DNA of 64,000 nucleotides from Bemisia tabaci (GCF_918797505.1 NC_092797.1:49760157-49824156), one strand, 5' to 3'. Counted from the first letter of the stretch, positions 10,850 to 21,830 are shown. The notes: generated from the sequence alone by a model not told the origin. Program-made: numbers and translations.

Positions 10850-11019
10850 AAAATGATATATGCGTAGGAGATGGAAATGACTATTCTAAATATTTTTCCA
10901 ATGAAGGAGAGACCTATGTCGTAGGCAATTAGCAATCGCCAGCACAGTGCAATCTATTTCTGTCGAAGATAAAGACGTAAATACTCAGAAGTAAATGAAC
11001 AAGGTAGATAGCACTCATT

Positions 11020-11319
11020 CAGGGTTGCCACAGTCAGGGAATACCGCGAAACGTCAGGGAATTTTATCAAGTCAGGGAAGACTTTGGAATGTCAGGGAAA
11101 ATGACGAAAATGTTAGTGAAAAATTGTCCAGTCACCGTTATTTCCTTTGTAGAATAGGTTTGACGTCTCAAGCAATAAATTTTGCCCAAAAACTATTTTA
11201 AATCATGTCTTTTCAAGCATCTGGAATATCCTCAATTGTCAGGGAATTTTACCACATCGTGACAGAGAAATCAGGGAAATCTCAGGGAATTTAATTTTTT
11301 AAATTCTGTGGCAATCCGG
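11020..11319. mobile_element. family D MITE
   Basis: Starts CAGGGTTGCCACAGTCAGGG; the right end is degenerate (CTGTGGCAATCCGG). The segment from about 11100 to 11358, running past the element edge, is almost identical to 14360-14618. Confidence 0.75.
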
Positions 11320-11929
11320 AAAAAGTCATTTTTCCATATCGCAAAGGATGAAAGACTTTGCGTTTTAAGCATTACGTTGTTCTCGAGGGACGAAAAAGAA
11401 GAACCAAAGTTTCACGAAGTGATTCCGGACCGTATACTTAGTGTCGACCGCTATTTGCGACTTACTTAAAGCCGCTGAATTTCACTCGGTGCCGGTGTCC
11501 TTTGTTGATTTATTATTTCATCAGCGTAATTTATCTCTTCTTGAGGACGTGCTAAATGTTTTGCTTTTCCATAACTTCAATCCCCTCAGGCAGTCGACAA
11601 ATCTATTCCAAACATCACTGCGGAACGTTAAGATGGCCCGGGGAAAGTTTCGTACTTAATTATTTGCAGCCTGGAACCTGAGCAAAAAAAAAAGAAAAAG
11701 AAAAAAAAAAAAAAAAAAAAAAGGCGAAAATAAAATTGGCAAGCTAGAATCCACGCTCTCTCCCTCGAATCGTTTTCTCTCACTTCATTCCCTCGTTTTG
11801 TCGTGGTTCTCACAACGAATCGTCATTTCAATCCAAGAAATTCGTCGAAAGTCATTCTAAGAAAAGTAATCCAGTTAATGATTCCCGGGCAAAAAACTCA
11901 CGTTGAGTCAACGGATGCGTAACTTTTCA
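11320..11929. other. no gene; A-rich run at 11683-11722
   Basis: Unassigned intron with an A-rich low-complexity stretch at 11683-11722. Confidence 0.4.
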
Positions 11930-12261
11930 TGTTTTTTCAAACCGCTGGAAAAATCGCGTATATGCCGCGACACTCAAGTGAATTTCGGTAATTATTTATG
12001 TTTTATCAAAATCTCTGACATAAATTGCGTACGTGCCGCGATGTTGAGATGGAAATCGTACATAATTTCTTGTGTTTTTGTCAAGATGCTGGAAAAATCG
12101 CGTATTTTTTTTGCATGCAAATTTTTACGAATCAACACTGGTCAAATCGGACGTCAAGCGCGCAACTATTCGAACTCGGGAGTAGTCGTGCGGTATCAAG
12201 CGAAAATGAAGGAGAATCTTTGCTTTTCGCCTATCTCAAATTCCTGACGGTTCATGAATAT

Positions 12262-13277
12262 GGCTGTATCCGAATTGCGTCCCAGGCCATTCCAAATTGC
12301 GTCCCGAGCTCTATCCGAATTGCGTCCGGCGCATATATCGGGAAGGCGGCAAAACCGCATTTGAAAGGCGATGTCAATCGATGATGATCGGACATGTTCA
12401 GCGAAAAATTCCCGGTGTTTTAAAAGTTAGTATCGATGGCTAAATTATTGAATCTAATACGAAACACAATCATCAAAAAACTTGACGACAACGTTTTGAC
12501 GAGACAAAAAGTCAGCAACTCTGAAAAAAAAGCAGCAGCAGACTTTTTTTAGCCAGTAAGAAAGTAATTTTTCAAGTGAAACTACCGTGACGAAAGAGCC
12601 CTTTACACCTGTATTATTTGTTTTACAGTTGGACGTAGTTCTACCAAACAGACCTATGTGGAAGTGAGAAATATGGGGTGTGCTTGTTAGTCTCTGGCCG
12701 TAAGAGTGAATGAGAATAATTGTGCGCCAGTGACGTCAGCGGCAACGAGGCCGCCCGCGAGCGAGGGGGAGATGGTCGTCGGGGGGCATTAACTCATGAG
12801 CCCTGTGCACAAGGCTCTCTTGCCATGCCCGCGGCTCATGAGTTCCGCACTCAGCTGCACATAGGTCTCTTTGATAGAATGCAATATCCCGCTTTTCCAA
12901 TTCTTCAAAAGGAACCATGCCCACTTTTACATTGCTTCTTATGCAGATTTCTAGAGCACACCCCACATTTCTCGTCGACACATAGGTCTGTTTGGTAGAA
13001 ATACGTCCAGTTTATGACGAGACTCTCTTGATCTCCATTCGCCAAACGGTTTTTGTAATATGGGAACTTTATGTCAACCGAACCCGACCATTCACCGCTC
13101 TATTCCTATTTATTTTATTCTGCTTTCCGGACATTGGTATCAACATGAGAAAAAGGTAAGCAGCGTTGCCATTTACGCCTTTTTCTGAAGAATTAAATGG
13201 GCGTGATCTGGGACGCAGTTCGGAGAGTCCCGCCGGACGCAATTCGGAGTCTACGGGACGGAATACGGACTCACCCT
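12262..13277. mobile_element. element R, about 1 kb, inserted in Q
   Basis: Terminal blocks rich in CCGAATTGCGTCC repeats (12268-12335) recur in reverse complement at about 13203-13275. The 8-mer ATGAATAT flanks both ends (12254-12261, 13278-13285), which suggests a hAT-type insertion. Element P lies inside. Confidence 0.55.
12630..13010. mobile_element. palindromic MITE P inside R
   Basis: Arms TGGACGTAGTTCTACCAAAC and the reverse complement at 12990-13010. A second inner pair carries the GGGTGTGC/GCACACCCC and CTCATGAG motifs. Confidence 0.65.
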
Positions 13278-13672
13278 ATGAATATAGGTATGCTCGCATC
13301 ATTATCCGCGAAAATCAAGCGGGCAACTTTTCGATTTCCGGTGTAGGTTTGTGGTATCCCGCGAAAATGAAGGCAAATCTTAGCTTTTCTTCTGTCTCAA
13401 ACTGCTGACATGTATGAATGTATGTATGCTCGCATCATTATCCGCAAAAATCAAGCGCGCAACTATTCGATCTCCGGAGTAGGTATGTGGTATCACGCGA
13501 AAATGAAGGAAAATCTTAGCTTTTCTTTTGTCTCGAATTACTGACGCCCATGAATGCCGCGATACTCATGTGAAAAATCAACGGGGATTCTCTTCAAAGT
13601 GACAGGATGTCTCTTTGGAATAACAGAGATACCATTTGAAACAAGGCGATTTCCTGTTGATTCGACGATAAT

Positions 13673-13899
13673 GGACCACTAGACAAGGTACACATTTCAG
13701 CATTTTGATACATGTTACTTAACTAAAATTTCACGTAAAATACGACGCGCACAACGAAAATTACCGAAATCAACTCCTTCTAAAGATATTTAAGGTGATT
13801 CGTCAAGCTCAAGTGACTTGCGCGAATCGTGCTCTACGTGAAATTCTGGTTAATAAACATGTATCAGAATGCGTAAATTCATACCTTGTCTAGTTGTCC
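13673..13899. mobile_element. family B MITE, short form
   Basis: A 227-bp copy from GGACCACTAGACAAGGTA to TACCTTGTCTAGTTGTCC, flanked by AT. The whole edge reads CGATAATGGAC / GTCCATTATCG. Confidence 0.85.
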
Positions 13900-14122
13900 A
13901 TTATCGGCCAAGAATTACTATTAGGAATGTCTATTTATCCAACAGAGAATTTTCCTCGTGCAGCAAAATTTTGTTTCCGTTAATTCGGTTAGAAATTACC
14001 CGGTAGAGTGAGGTTAGTTTCTTCATTGTAGTCCCTGAATTACCGGGGATTTTTTTCCGTCGGAAGCCCGATGAACTTTTCGGTCCGCACATTTAGCGCC
14101 AAGATTGATCCATTTTCAATTT

Positions 14123-14187
14123 CGCGACCCGGCGACTCTCGATGCGGTTCCGCGACCCGGCGACTCTCGATGCGGTTCCGCGACCCC
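14123..14187 (+). repeat. 28-bp tandem repeat, about 2.3 copies
   Basis: The unit starting CGCGACCCGGCGACTCTCGA is repeated exactly at 14123-14150 and 14151-14178, then partly again. It is a GC-rich island in AT-rich intron. Confidence 0.85.
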
Positions 14188-14279
14188 GCCGCTCCTGGCG
14201 ATTTCAAGCCACGGCTCCACAGACACCGCGCGGCCTCAATCGATGCAATGATTTTACAGTAAATCTTCACCGCGCTTAA

Positions 14280-14579
14280 CAGGGTTGCCACAGTCAGGGA
14301 AAACCGGGAAATGTCAGGGACTTTTAAAAAGTCAGGAAAAACGGGAAAACGTCAGGGAAAATGACGAAAATGTTGGTGAAAAATTGTCCAGTCACCGTTA
14401 TTTCCTTTGTAGAATAGGTTTGACGTCTCAAGCAATAAATTTTGCCCAAAAACTATTTTAAATCATGTCTTTTCAAGCATCTGGAATATCCTCAATTGTC
14501 AGGGAATTTTATCACATCGTGACAGAGAAATCAGGGAAATCTCAGGGAATTTAATTTTTTAAATTCTGTGGCAATCCGG
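14280..14579. mobile_element. family D MITE
   Basis: Begins CAGGGTTGCCACAGTCAGGG. Its distal 220 bases and 35 flanking bases repeat 11100-11358 with about two mismatches noticed. Confidence 0.75.
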
Positions 14580-14630
14580 AAAAAGTCATTTTTCCATATC
14601 GCAAAGGATGAAAGACTTAACAGGGCTTAA

Positions 14631-15112
14631 CAGGGTTGCCACAGTCAGGGAAAACCGGAAAACGTCAGGGACTTTTAAAAAGTCAGGAAAAACGGGAAAA
14701 CGTCCGGGAAAATTCGTTCGATCACCTTCATTTGCTTTCTAGAATGGGTTTGAGGTTTCGAACAACAAATCATGCTTGAAAACTATTTCCAACTATGCCT
14801 TCTTAACCGTCCGTTACATCTTGAATTGTCACGACGAAAATGACGAAATAATGTCAGGGAAAACCAGGAAATGCCAAGGAAAATGACGGAAATGTCAGAG
14901 GAAATGAGGAAAATAACGAAATTGACAGGGATAATTTGTTAAATCACCTTTAATTGCTTTCTAGAATGGGTTAGAGGTGTCGAACAACAAATTTTGCCTG
15001 AAAACTATTTTCAATTATGCCTTCTTAACCATCCGTTACATCTTGAATTGTCAGGGACTTCCACCAAAATGTGTCAAGGAAATGTCAGGGAATTTCATTT
15101 TCTAAATTCTTT
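14631..15112. mobile_element. family D MITE with duplicated core
   Basis: Starts CAGGGTTGCCACAGTCAGGG and ends in a truncated TTTCTAAATTCTTT. The internal block TTTGCTTTCTAGAATGGG... to TTACATCTTGAATTGTCA occurs twice (about 14730-14830 and 14950-15050), so the copy is about 180 bp longer than its relatives. Confidence 0.7.
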
Positions 15113-15499
15113 AGACGAGATATGAATGAAAGCACTGTGGAACGTACTTGCTCTTCAAAATCTTACGTAGGAAAAGATTTTCACAATGGGAAATCTGGAA
15201 ATCAACTCCTCAGCAACACCTAAATGTTTGAAATCTAACATTTGTTAAATGGCAAAAATACAAGTTACGTTATGTGTTTAATCCAACTTTCATTTGAGCT
15301 GTTGAAATACCTGTTTAGTTAACGGCTCGTTCAAAATTTTCTTTTTGATCTTCCTGTTATTTCGTATTCAACGTAAAAGTTTGAAGAGAAGACATGTGCC
15401 GTCTCTTTATAGTTTAGACCTTGTCTAGTAGCGGAAAATTAAAAAAACCCTGGATTCTTAAGATTCACCAAACAATTTGGACCTGATCGCGCAAATAAT
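15113..15499. other. no feature recognised
   Basis: AT-rich intron without identifiable repeat or exon. Confidence 0.4.
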
Positions 15500-16110
15500 G
15501 GACCAGTAGACAAGATATGAACTTAAGCATTCTAATGCATGTTTCTGAACTAAAATTTCACGTAGAACACGATTCGCGCAACGGAATTTACTGAAAACTC
15601 CTAACTAAGGTAGTTTATTGGCGGATCTAGGAAACCGGGAATATTGCCTTTCCTCCCTTTCAACCTATGGAAATGTATCGATTCTTGCAGGGGCCAGGTG
15701 CTCCGACAAGAATCTATCATTTAGCATAGGTTTAAATGGAAAAAATTCGGTGTTGCTAAATTGCCGGATCTTCTTGTAGTTATTATCTCGGCTAGGAGTT
15801 GATTTCAATCATTTTCGTCGCGCAAATCTTGTTTTTGGCGAAATATTGTTTCAGGAACATCACTGGAAAAAGAACACAATGGATCTAGAGTCCAGACTCT
15901 CAAATACATCGACAAGAAAAAGTACTCTTGATTCAATCAGAATCTAGTTTAAATCAAGAACCAAGCCTCTTAATTTAAGCGGATTTCGTTTTGATTCAAG
16001 CAAAAATCCCGATTGAATCAAGAGTATTTTTTCTTGTCAATGTTTTCAAGAGTCTGGACTCTAGATCCAATGTATTTTTTTTTCCAGTGATGAATCAGAA
16101 TGCTAAAATT
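15500..16110. mobile_element. family B element with two insertions
   Basis: The left arm begins GGACCAGTAGACAAG. A palindrome of about 15620-15765 with the TTTAAACCTATGG-like layout of family A sits in the middle. The right arm (GGAGTTGATTTCAATC...) is cut by H at 15861-16089 and resumes as GAATCAGAATGCTAAAATTC. The terminal CTAGTGGTCC is lost. Confidence 0.6.
15861..16089. mobile_element. family H MITE inside B
   Basis: A 229-bp copy with ends CACTGGAAAAAG / TTTTTCCAGTG. AT occurs on both sides, and removing H with one AT restores the B arm. Confidence 0.8.
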
Positions 16111-16172
16111 CGCTGCATTAAGCGGCGCGATGGACTCGCGTCTCGTGGAAGCGCGATCCGAGCGAGAGTCAA

Positions 16173-16289
16173 ATCGTCGCCCCTATGACGTAAGGGCGTA
16201 TCTCAACTTCTGCTCGAGCCCTGTTTTACCTATAAATCCATGCCTTTTGGGACTCATGCGGGAATCAAGATACGCCCTCACGCCACACA
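16173..16289. mobile_element. family S palindrome
   Basis: Left arm CGTCGCCCCTATGACGTAAG, right arm ATACGCCCTCACGCC. It abuts family T. Confidence 0.6.
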
Positions 16290-16458
16290 GTGGATCGAGT
16301 CATCGAGAGAGGTCGGACATACATTTTTTGACCGAAACTGCTAATTTTGATGTTAATTTCGTCACATTTTAAATTTCAAGGGGTGCTTGAAGCTGAAAAT
16401 TTCACGAGAAAAACAATGAAACCACTTGCAGAGCCTCAAAGTTCTGTACGAACGAAGT

Positions 16459-16972
16459 GGATTGCATTTAGCGAAAAGGAACCACCGCGATTACAGTGTT
16501 TTCAAAATCGCGCGACTTCTTTTTTTTAAAAAAAAATGTTCAAAATTTGTACACAGTTAAAATTTACAAGGTTATTTTCCCTTAAAATTTACAGTTTTTT
16601 TGGAGGAAGCAAAAACTATTCGCTCCTCCGGGATATTTTTTAGATAATTAGATTGCATTTTGCAAAAAGGAACCACTAGCATTGCAATGATGCTAGATTG
16701 TGCAACTTCATCCTTTGCAATAAAATTGCGGAAATTGTGAAAAACTATGAAGTGTAGATGGTAATTTTCGTCTTAAATTTACAGTTTTTAGCGAGTAAAA
16801 TAGAAACTATTATGGGATAATCGGGTTTTTCCTCCAAGACAAAAGAAGTTGCACAACCTTAGCAACATTGCAATGCTAGTGGTTCCTTTTTGCAAAATGC
16901 AATCCAATTATGAAGAAGCAACATTACTACAGCACTGTAATTGCGCTGGTTCCTTTTTGCTAAATGCGATCC
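16459..16972. mobile_element. family U MITE (outer copy)
   Basis: Ends GGATTGCATTTAGCGAAAAG and CTTTTTGCTAAATGCGATCC with a perfect 4-bp TSD, AAGT (16455-16458, 16973-16976). Excluding the inner copy, it is 258 bp. Confidence 0.85.
16650..16905. mobile_element. family U MITE (inner copy, nested in its own family)
   Basis: A 256-bp relative with arms GATTGCATTTTGCAAAAAGG and reverse complement, flanked by AATT (16646-16649, 16906-16909). Confidence 0.85.
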
Positions 16973-17168
16973 AAGTTAAAAGCTTTTGAAGTTTCCAAAT
17001 TTTGCCCGACCTCCCTTATTGACTCGATCCACCGTGCGCCAGAGGAGTGACAAAATCCGGCGGCAACGGCATCGAACATGATCGATTATTGTCATCAAGA
17101 GCCCTCGCCGTGCGTTCGAGAGAACCTGTTGAATTCCGAAATCGGCACCCTCGACCGTCACCGGTGAC

Positions 17169-17332
17169 CAATAGCGAGGCGCGAACGATCGATTATCGAT
17201 ATTTCCCCATTTGAAGCTATGGTAAAAGATCGATTAATAAGGTGCTCGTAGCGAACTCCCTGTTTATCGATCCTTTCCTATAGGTTTAAATGGCGGACCA
17301 ATCGATGTATCGCGAAGCACGTCACGCCACTG
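17169..17332 (-). mobile_element. family A MITE (mixed-arm type)
   Basis: A 164-bp copy with degenerate left end CAATAGCGAGGCG and right end GTCACGCCACTG. The left arm is CATTTGAAGCTATGG type and the right arm TAGGTTTAAATGG type. No clean TSD. Confidence 0.8.
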
Positions 17333-17501
17333 TCGTGACGCCTGTCCAGCCGCCCGGTTCCCCCGGGAGCGCTCCGCAAAACTCGTGACGACAATCCACC
17401 GAACACATCGTTTTTTTTTCTCGTTTTTTTCGCATAGCGGGTCGCGATACTTTTGACCGCTCCTCACTCGGCGGTTATCGGCTCTCGGTAGAGTTGGAAA
17501 G

Positions 17502-18216
17502 CAGTGGCGTGGCGTGAATGGACCACTAGACAAGGTACGAATTTAAACAATCTGATACACGTTTCTTTACCGGAATTTCACGTAGAACATGATTCGTGCA
17601 ACGAAAATTACTGAAACCAACTCCTAACGAAGATATAAACGTTTTTATTTCACATTGGTCACGAGGAATTTGAACTGCCCGCTCACAAGAAACTCAAAGC
17701 TCTACGTGAGTCAAATCGCGCACCACAACGGTTTCAGCAAGCCTCTCAATCGAGCAATGTTCATTCCCCATCATGTGCTGTTCAAACCACAAGAAATTTG
17801 CTATAGCCGAGTCATACCGTCAAGATTGATGTTTCCAGATTTTTATATCGCAGAGACTATCATGATAAACGTTTAGCGCGCGATGTGAATCACGTAGAGC
17901 ATTGAGTAATCATGAGCGGGTGGTTTGAATTCACGCATCAAGAATCATTAAATATCTACGTAAGGAGTTGATTTCGGTAACTTTTGCTGTGCGCATCGCA
18001 TTTTACGTGATATTTTAGTTAAGAAACATGTATCAGAATGCTGAAATTCGTACCTTGTCTAGTGCTCCATTGCGATGTATCGATTGTTCTGCCATTTAAA
18101 CCTATAGAAAAGGATCGATAAACAGGGTGTTCGCAGCGAACACCTAATAATCGATTCTTTACCATAGGTGTAAATGGCAGATCAATCGATACATCGCAAT
18201 TCACGCCACGCCACTG
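17502..18216. mobile_element. family A MITE split by family B
   Basis: CAGTGGCGTGGCGTGAAT begins at 17502; the rest of the element resumes after B and ends GCCACGCCACTG at 18216. A perfect TSD, TTGGAAAG, occurs at 17494-17501 and 18217-18224. The order is A first, then B. Confidence 0.92.
17520..18068. mobile_element. family B element, long form (549 bp), inside A
   Basis: Ends GGACCACTAGACAAGGTA and TACCTTGTCTAGTGCTCC with AT on both sides. The interior is about 550 bp long and matches 54480-55027 (shared GAGGAATTTGAACTGCCCGC region). No transposase frame. Confidence 0.88.
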
Positions 18217-18242
18217 TTGGAAAGTGCGGTCAAGCGGCTACC

Positions 18243-18486
18243 GACGCACAGTGGATCGAGGCAATAGGTAAGGTCGGACTAAATTTGGAAACTTTAAACG
18301 CACATCACACCGTTTAACACAGTATATTGAGGTCCTAAAAGTGGTTTCATTGGTTTTCTCGTGATATTTTCTCTCCAAAGCACCCCTTAAAGTTGAAAAT
18401 GTGACGAAATTAACTTCAAAATTTGCAGTTTTAATCAAAAATATCATGTCCGATTTCTCTAATTGACTCAATCCCCTGTGTGACGC
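18243..18486. mobile_element. family T element, intact
   Basis: Inverted ends GACGCACAGTGGATCGAG and GACTCAATCCCCTGTGTGAC, with internal TTGGTTTTCTCGTGA and GTGACGAAATTAA blocks shared with the other T copies. Confidence 0.7.
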
Positions 18487-18541
18487 TTTGAAAGTGTGGT
18501 CGGCTCCCGGACGGCGCTGTCGGAGCCCTGTCACTATGTAA

Positions 18542-18692
18542 CAGTAGGGGCGATTTTGCAAGTTGGCAACTCTGTTTTTCCTCCATTTAATTGTATGCAA
18601 AGTAATCGATTCTCGGGGAGCACCTAAATCGATATTTTTAATGGATTTAAATGGAGGAACAACAGTGTTGCCAACTTTCAAGAAACGTGTCT
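18542..18692. mobile_element. family A2 hAT-like MITE
   Basis: Palindrome with AAGTTGGCAACTCTG at the left and GTGTTGCCAACTTTC at the right, and internal TTTAA...ATCGAT motifs. Related to 28253-28414. The right end is degenerate. Confidence 0.6.
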
Positions 18693-18923
18693 GGACGGAC
18701 TGGAAGACAACAAAGGATGGAGTGGGAATTTTGTGGTAAACCAGAGTAGCCTAAGGGACAGCTCATTTTTTGTTTGATTGGAGTGGAGGGATCCTGGCGT
18801 ATCCAAAAATATGAAAGGGGGCTCTATATTGTGAACAGGAAAAGAAAAATCCCCTTTTGTCACTTTTTGGGGTCCAAGAACTTCAAGTGTGCGAAATGGT
18901 GGAGGGGTACTCTTCCTGTAAAC

Positions 18924-19087
18924 CAGTGGCGTGAGGTGCTTTGCGATGTATCGATTGATCGGCCATTTTAACCTATGGGAAAGTATCGATAAACAGGGTG
19001 CTCGCAGCAAACACCTTAATAATCGATTATTTACCACAGCTTCAGATGGGGAAATATCGATGGATCGCAAAGCACACCACGTCATTG
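18924..19087 (+). mobile_element. family A MITE (mixed-arm type)
   Basis: 164 bp; TSD CTGTAAAC / CTTTAAAC (7 of 8). Left arm CATTTTAACCTATGG, right arm TTACCACAGCTTCAGATGG. Confidence 0.88.
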
Positions 19088-19327
19088 CTTTAAACAGGAA
19101 AAAGAGGATTACGGAAAGTCTTTTAGTGAAAAATCCGAACAGTCTGGAACAAAATACAGTCTCACCTCTAATTAAAGGAGGTGGGGATGGGCGAAAGCAA
19201 ACTACTCAAAAAAGAAAAATCTCGAAGGAACGTGAGTGTTCCTCTTACAAGATTTGTTCATGATATTTGAATCGAAGCATGCTAAAAGGGCGTAAGTTCA
19301 AAAAGTCACGAACACAACTTTGAGCTC

Positions 19328-19372
19328 TTTTTTTTTTTTTTTTTTTTTTGTTTTTTTTTTTTTTTTTTTTTT
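19328..19372. repeat. T homopolymer with one G
   Basis: A run of about 45 T interrupted by a single G, then GTTAGG. Assembly length here is unreliable. Confidence 0.9.
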
Positions 19373-19446
19373 GTTAGGTTTGTTAGCGCTTGTAAACTAA
19401 CGATAAGTGCACTTGCGACTTTCCAACGAAAGCCAGAATTAACAAT

Positions 19447-20063
19447 AATTGAAATAGCCTCCATGCACGCCGGGCTTGTCGATTTCCTTTGACATTTTTG
19501 CAGTGGTGAATGCATAGCTTAAGTGCGCTCCACCTAGAATTGTATTTAGCAAATGAGTGGTTTTTATACGAGGATCAAAAATAAACAAGTGGTACGGAAT
19601 AAAACAAATTAATAGGAACTTTGCAAAACGATACTCCGGATATCGGAACTTGGCTGTTTTGAAAACGCCTTCAAATGCGGCGTGATACCTCACGCATTCC
19701 GGAGAGTTCAAATAGTTGTATCATTTCGCCGTAAGAATGTGACGGAAGATTAAAATTGAAATAGCCTTCATACACGCTGGCCTAGTTGATTTCCTTTGAC
19801 ATTTTTGCGGTGGTGAATGCATAGCTGAAGTGCACTCCAGCTAGAATTGTATATAGCAAATGGGTAATTTTTTTAGGAGGATTATAAATAAACAAGTGGT
19901 ACGGAATATAACAAAATAATATGAACTATGCAAAACGATTATCCGGATATCGGAACTTGGCTGTTTTGAAAACGCCTTCAAATTCGGCGTGATACCTCAC
20001 GCATTCCGGAGAGTTCAAATAGTTGTATCATAGCGCCGTAAGAATGTGACGGGAGATTAAAAT
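19447..20063 (+). repeat. family N tandem repeat, two 307-bp units
   Basis: The unit marked by GAAATAGCC begins at 19451 and again at 19758. Shared landmarks include GATTTCCTTTGACATTTTTG and GGCGTGATACCTCACGCATT. A third, permuted unit is at 37543-37841. Confidence 0.85.
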
Positions 20064-20197
20064 TATGAAACAAGCTCATTATAAAATTGTGTCACAAGAC
20101 AAACGAAAACTAATTACAATTCCTGTCCAAAAGATAGCGAGCAATGCTTGAAGTCCACTGCGCAATTAAATTAACTTTGGGGGAACGGTGGACAATT

Positions 20198-20448
20198 CTG
20201 CCGTGCCAAGGAAAAACGTTGTATAAACGTTCGAGGGTTGCCAAATTTCCTTCGATAAAATGTTTATTTTTTAGGAAAGTTATGCATTTTTCCTTGAAAT
20301 TTTCAGAAACTTTAGGTGAAATTGCGAACAAAATTACGTGAGAAATTGGAAGGAAATTATTCCCCAACTTTCCTGAAAATTAGTGATTTGTCACAGGAAA
20401 TGTGGCAACGCCTGAAGGCTCATACGGCGTTCTTCTTTAGCACGGCAG
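20198..20448. mobile_element. family C MITE
   Basis: 251 bp from CTGCCGTGCCAAGGAAAAAC to CTTTAGCACGGCAG, flanked by AATT on both sides (20194-20197, 20449-20452). Confidence 0.85.
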
Positions 20449-20452
20449 AATT

Positions 20453-20573
20453 CGTCGCCTCTGACGTAAGGGCGTATCTCGATTTCCACATAAGCCCCAG
20501 GAATCATTGATTCATGCATAAATTAGGGCTCACTTTGAAAATGAGATTCGCCCTTACGTCAGAGGGGCGACGA
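20453..20573. mobile_element. family S palindrome, intact
   Basis: Arms CGTCGCCTCTGACGTAAGGG and CCCTTACGTCAGAGGGGCG; about 120 bp. It lies directly against the C element. Confidence 0.75.
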
Positions 20574-20724
20574 CTTATTTGGAGCTGTATCAATTTTTGC
20601 ATAATTGTGCGAATGAAGGCTCGGCTCTCTCTATGACTCCGATCCCAGTTGTAATTCCTTCAGCCCCTAATTTTCCTGTTTCGCTTTGCCCGTTCTCGAG
20701 TTCGTAAAAGGCTCTCTATATGTG

Positions 20725-20832
20725 TTTCTATCAAACGGAACTTTGTGCATTGAGACATGAGCCCTGAGACCCGTAAGAATATATGCATAACAGGGCTCAC
20801 GTCATAATGCACATATTTCCGTTTGATAGAAA
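20725..20832. mobile_element. short palindromic MITE
   Basis: TTTCTATCAAACGGAA pairs exactly with TTCCGTTTGATAGAAA, with inner GAGCCC/GGGCTC pairing. Confidence 0.65.
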
Positions 20833-21364
20833 TCCGACCATCTGTGAAAGCGGCTCTCGCCGGATTTTACTCGTTCCCGCTTTCCCTTCCACCCCAAACG
20901 AGCTTTTCTTCCCCATTTCTTAATCTGATGATATTGAACGACTCGCTGATGCGCTGTAGCTCTGCCAAGAAAAGTAAAGGGTATTTTTCTAATTTAGTCA
21001 ATAAGTGCCGGCATCGTGCACGTCGATGGGCAATCGGCCCCTATATATTTTCGGGATATTTCGGGTTTTTGTAATCAGTGCCTGCATAAAAACCTCAATA
21101 TCGAGGGCTGAGGAACAGTGCCTCCTAACTGACAATTTTGACGAAAATGAGATGGCGATTTTGACGTATATTATACATTATTAAATACGCAAGCTGATGA
21201 TTTTAGTTTTTCTCAATTCCGCACGAGAGCGCTGTAATAAGCTGAAATATATAACAATATCGCAAATCTAACCAAAAAATTACAAAAATGGTCAAATTTC
21301 TTCTTTGTCCTGCAATCTCGTGAGTTTGCATGGTAGGCGATATTGTTTCTCAGGCATCGATGTC
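20833..21364. other. no feature recognised
   Basis: Unassigned intron between short repeats. Confidence 0.4.
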
Positions 21365-21482
21365 TTGGTTGGGAGTTAATTTCAGTAATTTCTGTTGCTA
21401 GTGTCAAGTTCCACTCGAAATTCTCGAGAGGAAATATATATAGATCAAAATGTTTAAATTCGCACCATGCCTAATAATCCGT
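21365..21482. mobile_element. decayed single arm of family B
   Basis: GGGAGTTAATTTCAGTAATT ... AAATTCGCACCATGCCTAAT follows the right arm of B with many changes; no left arm found nearby. Confidence 0.4.
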
Positions 21483-21564
21483 CGTTTACTTCTTTTTTAT
21501 CTCACTTGGATGTAATTAAATTCAAAGGAACTATCTATTTTGTGACATTGGTCCTGCCATGCAT

Positions 21565-21727
21565 CAGTGGCGTACGTGCTTTGCGCGATATATCGATTGA
21601 TCTCTCATTTAAACCTATGGAAAAGGATCGATAAACAGGGTGTTCGCAACGCACATCTTAATAATCGATTTTTATCTCAGCTTCAAATGGGATCCATCAA
21701 AAATCGATCATTCACACCTCGTCAATG
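21565..21727 (+). mobile_element. family A MITE (mixed-arm type)
   Basis: 163 bp with a perfect 8-bp TSD, CCATGCAT (21557-21564, 21728-21735), despite degenerate ends. Confidence 0.88.
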
Positions 21728-21830
21728 CCATGCATTGAGGTGTAGGTTTCAGTGTCCAATTCTCAATGGAGATAGTACAATTTGATTCAAGGACGTCCAT
21801 TCCTAAATGCGAACATTGTACCGCAGAGTG

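Larger units (their letters stand above)
11930..13560 (+). repeat. family Q, second copy, split by R
   Basis: The left part (11930-12261) repeats the CTGGAAAAATCGCGTA units and has one ~126-bp monomer. After insertion R, the right part (about 13278-13560) has two further monomers marked by GCTCGCATCATTATCCGC and CACGCGAAAATGAAGG. Same organisation as 3861-4290. Confidence 0.6.
16284..17042. mobile_element. family T element with nested U pair
   Basis: The left end CACAGTGGATCGAGTCA and right end GACTCGATCCACCGTG are inverted. T copies at 18243-18486 and about 22393-22595 are about 200-245 bp; the excess here is the U insertion at 16459-16972. Confidence 0.7.

Noticed and set aside
17161..17340. 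8-bp TSD for the family A copy at 17169
   Set aside because: Flanks CCGGTGAC and TCGTGACG match only when shifted; not accepted as a duplication.
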